A stretch of DNA of 12,495 nucleotides from contig UREH01000059.1 in the NCBI GenBank assembly GCA_900546835.1, positions 1-12,495 on the forward strand, read 5' to 3'. The notes under the pieces are model-generated. The model searched no databases, was not told the DNA's origin, and saw only the letters and a program-made list of their open reading frames with translations. The position numbers and the translations under genes are program-made. Origin of the DNA: an uncultured Porphyromonadaceae bacterium (GTDB lineage: Bacteria; Bacteroidota; Bacteroidia; Bacteroidales; Muribaculaceae). Shown piece after piece: positions 6,896 to 12,495 of this stretch; positions within the stretch are counted from its first letter, which is position 1; every line of letters begins with the position of its first letter.

Positions 6896-9496
6896 TCATG
6901 CATTCTGCTCGGGGGTAGCCTCTTCCGTGGCGGCAGGGCCTTCGGCAGCAGGTTCATCGGGCGCCGGACTCTCCACAGAGGTGACGATTTTGTCTGACAC
7001 TTTGTCATAGTCGACCTTGATTGTGTCGCCGGCCTTAAGCTCGGAGTTGATGATAAGTTCGGCGAGGGGGTCTTCGAGGTAGCGCTGGATGGCGCGCTTG
7101 AGAGGGCGTGCGCCGAACTGCTGGTCGTAGCCCTTCGAGGCGATGTAATTCTTGGCCTCTTCGGTAATCTCGAAAGTATAACCGAGCTTTTCCATGCGGC
7201 TGAGGAACCCGCGGAGCTCGATGCCGATAATCTTGAAGATGGCATCCTTGTCGAGCGCGTCGAACATTATGATGTCGTCGATACGGTTGAGGAACTCCGG
7301 TGCAAAGGCCTTGTTGAGCGCTTTCTGGAGCACTCCCTGCGAATAGTCCTTTTCCTTCTCGTCGGATCGGATATTGAATCCGATTCCGGCGCCGAAGTCC
7401 TTCAGCTGACGTGTGCCGATGTTCGAGGTCATTATAATAAGTGTGTTCTTGAAGTCGACGCGACGGCCGAGGCTGTCGGTCAGACGGCCTTCGTCGAGCA
7501 CCTGCAGAAGCAGGTTGAACACATCGGGGTGGGCCTTCTCGATTTCGTCGAGCAGAACAACGGAGTAGGGGCGACGGCGCACTTTTTCGGTAAGCTGGCC
7601 GCCCTCCTCATAGCCTACGTAGCCCGGAGGCGCTCCGACAAGACGACTCACGGTGAATTTCTCCATGTACTCGCTCATGTCGATGCGGATAAGCGTATCC
7701 GACGAGTCGAACATGTATTCGGCGAGCTTTTTGGCCAGATGTGTCTTGCCTACGCCGGTCGGGCCGAGGAACATAAACGTGCCGATGGGCTTGTTGGGGT
7801 CCTTGAGGCCTACGCGGTTGCGCTGTATGGCCTTCACGATTTTGTCGATGGCCTTGTCCTGGCCGATAATCTCTGATTTCAGCTGGGGAGCCATGGCGCG
7901 GAGGCGGCTCCCTTCGGCCTGTGCGATACGCTGCACCGGTACGCCGGTCATCAGGGCCACTACTTCGGCCACTTTGTCTTGGTCGACTTCCACACGGTTT
8001 TCCTCAAGCTGTTTCTCCCACTGCTCGTTGGCCTTGGCGAGCTGCTGCTTGAGTTCCTGTTCGCGGTCGCGGAAGGACGCGGCTTTCTCGAAGTCCTGGC
8101 TCTGGGCGGCGGCATGCTTCTGGGCGTCGGCCTCGGCAATCTGCTGCTCGAGCTGCTCGATTTCCTCGGGCACCACGATGTTGGTGATATGTGCGCGCGA
8201 ACCGGCCTCGTCGAGTGCGTCGATGGCTTTATCGGGAAAATTGCGGTCGCTCACGTAGCGCTCCGTAAGGCTTACGCATGCACGGAGGGCGTCGTCGGTA
8301 TAGGTCACGTTGTGGTGGGCCTGATATTTCTCCTTGATGTTATTGAGAATCTGGAGGGTCTCTTCGGCAGTAGTGGGCTCTACCATTACTTTCTGGAAGC
8401 GGCGTTCGAGTGCTCCGTCTTTCTCGATGTTCTTGCGGTATTCGTCGAGCGTGGTTGCGCCGATACACTGGATTTCGCCTCGCGCGAGCGCGGGTTTGAG
8501 CAGGTTGGCTGCATCCATGCTTCCGGCGGCGTTGCCTGCGCCGACTATGGTGTGGAGCTCGTCGATAAACAGGATTACGTCGGGACTCTTCGACAGCTCG
8601 GTCAGGATGGCTTTGATGCGTTCCTCAAACTGGCCGCGGTATTTCGTGCCGGCCACAATCGAGGCCATGTCGAGGCTTACGACACGTTTGTCGAAAAGAA
8701 TGCGGCTCACCTTGCGCTGAACGATGCGCAGCGCAAGCCCCTCGACGATAGCCGATTTGCCGACTCCCGGCTCACCGATGAGCACAGGATTGTTCTTTTT
8801 GCGTCGGCTCAACACCTGGGCCAGTCGCTCGATTTCCTTCTCTCGGCCCACCACGGGGTCGAGGCGGCCTTCTTCGGCGGCGCGGGTTATGTCGTTGCCG
8901 AATTTGTCGAGAGTGGGTGTGTCGGCGCTGTTGCGGCCGCTGCTACAGCGCTGCTCCTGGCGGGGTTCCTGACGCTGGCGGTCGTTGCCCGAGGGCGCTT
9001 CGTCGTCGTCATCCTCTTCTTCCTCGGTCGAGCCGTAGCCCGCAGTGGGGGAGTCCTTCACATTGGAGATAAGACGCAACACGCTCTGATAGTCAACTCC
9101 TGCCTGCCGGAAAGGCACGATGAACTCCATATGCTGTATCTCGGGGTTGTGGAGCAGCGCAAGAAGCAGATGCTCGGTGTCAACAGTGGCGCTCTTGAGC
9201 ATGCGCGCCTCCAGTACCGACAGCTTTACCAGACGGTTGCTGAGGTCGCTGGCCACGATTTCGCCTCCGAGCGGTGCGGAGGTGTCGTAGAGCGAATCGT
9301 CGAGCTGCTGGCGCAGTGTGGCCATCGACGACCCTCTGGATACGCGCTCAAGCAGGGCGAAAACCCTCGAACCGGAGTCGGCGAGCATAGCCAGAAGAAG
9401 GTGCTCGGGAGTGATTATGCTGTTGTTGTGGCGAACGGCCTCGCGGCGGCTGTTCTCCAGAACCTGTTTGACTTCGTTTGAAAAATTGATGTCCAT
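6896..9496 (-). CDS. clpC: ClpC, AAA+ unfoldase subunit of the ClpCP protease
   Basis: This 866-residue Hsp100 ATPase unfolds proteins and feeds them to ClpP. The order is: N-domain with two Clp repeats (about 1-145); an acidic linker (157-166, nearly all Glu/Asp); D1 with Walker A GEPGVGKS (241-248) and Walker B ILFIDE (308-313); a short middle region with a UVR-like helix pair (about 465-498); D2 with Walker A GPTGVGKT (578-585), Walker B VVLLDE (645-650), and the sensor-2 motif GARPLK (795-800). The IGF tripeptide (705-707) sits where ClpC carries its ClpP-docking loop. That and the short middle domain separate it from ClpB, a disaggregase with a long coiled coil and no ClpP loop. The C-terminal tail (about 842-866) is acidic and Ala/Pro-rich. 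ATG 9496 fits the N-domain; there is no clear Shine-Dalgarno sequence. It is divergent from gyrA and ends in its own terminator. Confidence 0.96.
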   Translation of the reverse strand: MDINFSNEVKQVLENSRREAVRHNNSIITPEHLLLAMLADSGSRVFALLERVSRGSSMATLRQQLDDSLYDTSAPLGGEIVASDLSNRLVKLSVLEARMLKSATVDTEHLLLALLHNPEIQHMEFIVPFRQAGVDYQSVLRLISNVKDSPTAGYGSTEEEEDDDDEAPSGNDRQRQEPRQEQRCSSGRNSADTPTLDKFGNDITRAAEEGRLDPVVGREKEIERLAQVLSRRKKNNPVLIGEPGVGKSAIVEGLALRIVQRKVSRILFDKRVVSLDMASIVAGTKYRGQFEERIKAILTELSKSPDVILFIDELHTIVGAGNAAGSMDAANLLKPALARGEIQCIGATTLDEYRKNIEKDGALERRFQKVMVEPTTAEETLQILNNIKEKYQAHHNVTYTDDALRACVSLTERYVSDRNFPDKAIDALDEAGSRAHITNIVVPEEIEQLEQQIAEADAQKHAAAQSQDFEKAASFRDREQELKQQLAKANEQWEKQLEENRVEVDQDKVAEVVALMTGVPVQRIAQAEGSRLRAMAPQLKSEIIGQDKAIDKIVKAIQRNRVGLKDPNKPIGTFMFLGPTGVGKTHLAKKLAEYMFDSSDTLIRIDMSEYMEKFTVSRLVGAPPGYVGYEEGGQLTEKVRRRPYSVVLLDEIEKAHPDVFNLLLQVLDEGRLTDSLGRRVDFKNTLIIMTSNIGTRQLKDFGAGIGFNIRSDEKEKDYSQGVLQKALNKAFAPEFLNRIDDIIMFDALDKDAIFKIIGIELRGFLSRMEKLGYTFEITEEAKNYIASKGYDQQFGARPLKRAIQRYLEDPLAELIINSELKAGDTIKVDYDKVSDKIVTSVESPAPDEPAAEGPAATEEATPEQNA

Positions 9497-9545
9497 GATA
9501 ATGTATTATCCGTTCTATAGCTGGTTGCAGATAGTCTCGTGGGCA

Positions 9546-9563
9546 CGGCGCGCGGCGGCGCCG
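9546..9563. other. GC-rich hairpin in the clpC-gyrA intergenic region
   Basis: CGGCGC (9546-9551) can pair with GCGCCG (9558-9563) across a 6-nt loop. This is a compact all-GC stem in an otherwise AT-rich gap, followed on the plus strand by a pyrimidine/T-rich stretch. It lies about 50-65 nt upstream of the clpC start, so it could fold in the clpC leader RNA or act as a weak terminator on the plus strand. No function is established. Confidence 0.4.
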
Positions 9564-9673
9564 CTTTTCTCATTTTAATATCAACGCAAATTCCGTGCCA
9601 AACGTATGCCGGCGGCTTTAGGCTGCTCTTAAAAAATATTAAAACGACGTTGGCGGCCAAAAAACGGGCATTC

Positions 9674-9706
9674 TCTGCGATTTTACCCGAAAAATTCGTA
9701 AATTTG
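9674..9706 (+). promoter_or_regulatory. Probable gyrA promoter
   Basis: TAAATTTG (9699-9706) fits the Bacteroidales -7 box TAnnTTTG. A weaker -33 match, TCTG (9674-9677), lies 21 nt ahead. The start of transcription would be near 9712, giving a short A-rich leader of about 35 nt to the gyrA ATG at 9747. The -7 box is good and the -33 box is only approximate. Confidence 0.55.
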
Positions 9707-9746
9707 TATGAAATTTCAAAAAACAAAGATACAATATATACATCAC

Positions 9747-12332
9747 ATGCTTGAAGAAGACCGCATTATCAAAATCAATATTGAGAATGAGATGAAATCG
9801 GCCTACATCGACTATTCGATGTCGGTGATTGTGTCGCGTGCGCTCCCCGATGTGCGCGACGGTCTCAAACCCGTACACCGCCGTGTGCTTTTCGGTATGA
9901 ACGAAATGGGCAATACCTACGACAAGCCCCACAAGAAGGCCGCCAAGGCCGTGGGTGAGGTCATGGGTAAATACCATCCGCACGGCGACTCGTCGATCTA
10001 CGGTACTATCGTCCGAATGGCCCAGCCCTGGGCTATGCGCGAATGTCTGGTCGACGGCCACGGTAACTTCGGCTCAATCGACGGCGACGGCCCTGCCGCC
10101 ATGCGATACACCGAGGTCCGCCTCCAGAAAATCGGCGAGGAGATGCTCCGCGACATCGATTCCGATACCGTGGACTTTCAGCCCAACTACGATAATTCTG
10201 CCAAGGAGCCGGTAGTGCTTCCCACACGTATCCCCAACCTTCTCGTCAACGGTTCGTCGGGTATCGCCGTGGGAATGGCCACCAATATGCCTACCCACAA
10301 CCTTACGGAGTCGATCAACGCCTGTCTGGCACTCATCGACAATCCCGATCTCACCGTGGCCGACCTTATGAAATATATTCCGGCGCCCGATTTTCCCACC
10401 GGAGGCACCATCTACGGTTACAGCGGCGTGAAAGAGGCATATGAGACGGGTCGTGGCCGTGTCGTAATCCGCGCGAAAGCCGTTATCGAGCAGGAGAAGG
10501 AGCATGAGGACATTATCGTCACCGAGATTCCTTACGGCGTCAACAAGGCTGAACTTATCCGCTATATTGCCGATCTTGTCAACGATAAGAAAATTGACGG
10601 CATCGCCGACCTCAACGACGAGAGCAGTTCGGAGGGTATGCGCATCGTGATACGCCTGCGTGCCGATGCCAACGCCAACGTGGTTCTCAACAAGCTTTAC
10701 AAGCTCACACCCATGCAGAGCTCGTTCGGCGTCAACAACGTCGCTCTCGTCAACGGGCGTCCGAAGCTTCTCAACCTCAAGGAAATTGTCTCCGCATTCG
10801 TCGAACACCGCCATGATGTGGTGATACGCCGCACGCAGTTCGAACTCCGCAAGGCGCAGGAGCGTGCCCATATTCTCGAAGGCCTGATTATCGCCTCCGA
10901 CAATATCGACGAGGTGATAGCCATAATCCGCAGTGCGGCCAATCCCGATGCCGCGCGCCTCACGCTCATGGAGCGCTTCGGCCTCACTGAGGTGCAGGCT
11001 CAGGCTATTGTCAACATGCGTCTCTATCAGCTCACCGGTCTTGAGCAGGACAAGCTGCATGCCAACTACGAGGACGTTCAGCGCCTCATTGCCCATCTGG
11101 AGGAGATTCTCAGCGACGAGCACGTTTGTCGTGAGCTTATAAAGAGTGAGCTTATCGAGATCCGCGATGCCTATGGCAATCCGCGTATGACCGACATCGA
11201 CTATACCGCCGGCGATTTCAATGCCGAGGACTTCTATACCGACGACGAGATGATCATCACCATCTCTCACATGGGCTATATCAAGCGCACTCCGCTGTCG
11301 GAGTTTCGCGCACAGAACCGTGGCGGCGTAGGCTCGCGCGGCAGCAATACACGCGAAGAGGATTTCATCGAGTACATTTATCCGGCATCGATGCACGCAA
11401 ACCTTCTCTTCTTCACCCAGCGCGGCATGGTCTACAAGATGAAGGTCTACGAACTCCCCGAGGGTGCCAAAAACTCGAAGGGACGCGCTATTCAGAACCT
11501 GCTCAACATCGAGCCGGGCGATTCGGTCAACGCTTTCATCCGATGCAAGAATCTTGAGGATGCCGAGTTTACCTCCACCCACAATCTTGTGTTTGCCACC
11601 CGCCAGGGCATAATCAAGAAGACATCTCTTTCCGAATATGCCCGCGTGAACATCAAGGGCAAGAAAGCCATTGTAATCCGTGAGGGCGATCAGGTAATAG
11701 GCGTAGAGCTTACCGACGGCAATGCCGAAATCCTCATGGCCAACCGCAACGGCCGTGCCATCCGCTTCAACGAGTCGGCCGTACGTCAGATGGGTCGCGT
11801 CAGCACCGGCGTGCGTGGTATGCGTCTCGACGACGACGGCTCCGACGAGGTTGTAGGCATGATCTGCATGCACCCCGACGACAACAAGAATGTGATGGTT
11901 ATCTCCGAGAATGGTTTCGGCAAGCGCTCTCTGCTCGACGGCTACCGTATCACAAACCGCGGCGGCAAGGGTGTCAAGACGATGAACGTTACCGAAAAGA
12001 CCGGCCACGTCGTAGCCATTAAGAGCGTCGACGATGACAACGACCTCATGATTATAAACAAGTCGGGCATCACTCTCCGTATCCGCGTGGCTGATTTCCG
12101 TGTGATGGGCCGCGCTACGCAGGGCGTCCGCATCATCAACCTCGACAAGCGCGGCGACGAAATAGCCTCCGTATGCTGTGTGGACACCGATCCCGAGGAG
12201 GAAGCCGTAGAGGCGGTTGAGAATCCTGAGACCCTTCCGGAAGAACCTGCCGACGATTCGCTTGACACCGATGTCGACGACGATGATGTGATCGACGACG
12301 AAGAAAGCGACGAAACTTCCGCCGACGAGTAA
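9747..12332 (+). CDS. gyrA: DNA gyrase subunit A
   Basis: This 861-residue protein is the DNA-cleaving and wrapping subunit of gyrase (A2B2 with GyrB), which introduces negative supercoils using ATP. The N-terminal breakage-reunion domain holds the quinolone region HPHGDSSIYGTIVRMAQ (77-93) and the catalytic Tyr121 in AAMRYTE. The C-terminal DNA-wrapping propeller starts near 510 and carries a GyrA-box-like AQNRGGVGSRG at 522-532. The last 49 residues (813-861) are 26 Asp/Glu with no Lys or Arg. The frame is open upstream to 9708, but ATG 9747 (MLEEDRIIKINI) matches the usual start of Bacteroidota GyrA and leaves the promoter outside the gene. Residue 86, equivalent to E. coli Asp87, is Gly; Ser82 (E. 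coli Ser83) is kept. It is divergent from clpC. No clear terminator follows before the 84-bp repeat. Confidence 0.98.
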   Translation: MLEEDRIIKINIENEMKSAYIDYSMSVIVSRALPDVRDGLKPVHRRVLFGMNEMGNTYDKPHKKAAKAVGEVMGKYHPHGDSSIYGTIVRMAQPWAMRECLVDGHGNFGSIDGDGPAAMRYTEVRLQKIGEEMLRDIDSDTVDFQPNYDNSAKEPVVLPTRIPNLLVNGSSGIAVGMATNMPTHNLTESINACLALIDNPDLTVADLMKYIPAPDFPTGGTIYGYSGVKEAYETGRGRVVIRAKAVIEQEKEHEDIIVTEIPYGVNKAELIRYIADLVNDKKIDGIADLNDESSSEGMRIVIRLRADANANVVLNKLYKLTPMQSSFGVNNVALVNGRPKLLNLKEIVSAFVEHRHDVVIRRTQFELRKAQERAHILEGLIIASDNIDEVIAIIRSAANPDAARLTLMERFGLTEVQAQAIVNMRLYQLTGLEQDKLHANYEDVQRLIAHLEEILSDEHVCRELIKSELIEIRDAYGNPRMTDIDYTAGDFNAEDFYTDDEMIITISHMGYIKRTPLSEFRAQNRGGVGSRGSNTREEDFIEYIYPASMHANLLFFTQRGMVYKMKVYELPEGAKNSKGRAIQNLLNIEPGDSVNAFIRCKNLEDAEFTSTHNLVFATRQGIIKKTSLSEYARVNIKGKKAIVIREGDQVIGVELTDGNAEILMANRNGRAIRFNESAVRQMGRVSTGVRGMRLDDDGSDEVVGMICMHPDDNKNVMVISENGFGKRSLLDGYRITNRGGKGVKTMNVTEKTGHVVAIKSVDDDNDLMIINKSGITLRIRVADFRVMGRATQGVRIINLDKRGDEIASVCCVDTDPEEEAVEAVENPETLPEEPADDSLDTDVDDDDVIDDEESDETSADE

Positions 12333-12399
12333 TCTATGCTAAAATTTCGTAAATTCTTGCATCTTTTGCCTAATCCTACGCGATTACCGATAAAAAATG

Positions 12400-12407
12400 T
12401 AACTTTG
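12400..12407 (+). promoter_or_regulatory. Possible -7 promoter box ahead of the right repeat
   Basis: TAACTTTG is a full match to the Bacteroidales TAnnTTTG box and lies 68 nt after the gyrA stop. A transcript from it would begin near 12412-12414, which is the first base of the right repeat copy. No TTG sits at the proper distance upstream (about 12376-12379), so the promoter is only a candidate. It would drive whatever gene lies beyond position 12495. Confidence 0.4.
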
Positions 12408-12411
12408 CGAT

Positions 12412-12495
12412 ATAAGTAACTGGTCGAAATTATTTTGATATTTCCGGGAGGAAAATTTTCAGGAGATTTTTCTCGATGAAGAAGGAGTGTAGATG
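12412..12495 (+). repeat. 84-bp repeat, right copy (outward-facing, plus strand)
   Basis: This is the inverted partner of 7-90, with 82 of 84 positions identical. It contains the palindrome GAAAATTTTC (12451-12460), the small GAGA-TTTT-TCTC hairpin (12463-12474), and an ATG at 12476-12478 preceded by AGGAG with 10 nt between. A second ATG at 12493-12495 sits 5 nt after AAGGAG, and the window stops there. The unrelated sequences on the inner sides of the two copies fix the inner boundary at 90 and 12412. The outer boundary cannot be seen. It may be a conserved leader, a dispersed intergenic repeat or the end of a mobile element. Confidence 0.9.

Noticed and set aside
7979..9481. 500-codon plus-strand open frame
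   Set aside because: It lies wholly opposite clpC, whose product has every expected AAA+ motif. The opposite-strand frame stays open because of the GC-rich codon usage and has no recognisable domain.
6896..9496. Calling this gene clpB
   Set aside because: The middle domain is short and UVR-like rather than a long coiled coil, and the IGF ClpP-docking loop is present, so ClpC is the better name.
10074..12008. 644-codon minus-strand open frame
   Set aside because: It lies opposite gyrA and mirrors its codons; there is no recognisable domain and the sense gene is certain.
11942..12495. A minus-strand frame open from the right edge through the repeat into the gyrA 3' end
   Set aside because: It is antisense to the acidic GyrA tail, so its serine-rich product (TCG/TCA codons) is simply the complement of GAC/GAT/GAG codons. 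No Shine-Dalgarno or promoter supports it.
7..12495. A composite transposon bounded by the inverted repeats
   Set aside because: No transposase or integrase lies inside, the contents include essential gyrA and housekeeping clpC and htpG, and the repeats face outward. Dispersed copies fit better.

Overview
The window looks like chromosomal DNA from a gut-type Bacteroidota bacterium of the order Bacteroidales. A Muribaculaceae-like genome is my best guess, but the sequence alone cannot prove the family. The evidence is: several promoters of the Bacteroidales form (TTG / about 20 nt / TAnnTTTG); mostly weak or absent Shine-Dalgarno sequences; surface lipoproteins with acidic residues just after the lipidated cysteine; a TonB receptor paired with a DUF5074/YncE-type propeller lipoprotein; and GyrA, HtpG and ClpC of Bacteroidota type. 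Genes are moderately GC-rich and intergenic gaps are AT-rich.

Layout, left to right. (1) Positions 7-90 carry one copy of an 84-bp repeat. (2) Positions 104-4579, minus strand, hold a compact three-gene outer-membrane operon read right to left: a BtuB-like TonB-dependent receptor, a BtuG-like beta-propeller surface lipoprotein, and a PKD-like surface lipoprotein. The genes touch or overlap (1-nt gap, then a 4-nt ATGA overlap). A clear promoter lies at 4614-4644, with an untranslated leader of only about 30 nt. The set resembles the corrinoid (vitamin B12) capture loci of gut Bacteroidota, but there is no room for a cobalamin riboswitch. (3) Minus-strand htpG (Hsp90) follows at 4671-6740, then a strong UUCG-loop terminator at 6838-6870, then minus-strand clpC at 6896-9496, the unfoldase of the ClpCP protease. 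(4) A 250-nt divergent intergenic region separates clpC from plus-strand gyrA (9747-12332), which encodes DNA gyrase subunit A. (5) After gyrA, positions 12412-12495 carry the second copy of the 84-bp repeat, inverted relative to the first.

The most unusual signal is this repeat. The two copies match at 82 of 84 positions, lie at the two extreme edges, and read outward. The right copy starts just where a transcript from a TAACTTTG box would begin, and each copy has stacked Shine-Dalgarno-like motifs ahead of ATG codons. It is best treated as a dispersed repeat or mobile-element end. It may also explain why the sequence stops where it does, if the window is an assembled contig. The rest is housekeeping (protein quality control, DNA topology) plus a nutrient-uptake operon. 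I see no CRISPR array, tRNA, rRNA, transposase or defence system in the window.
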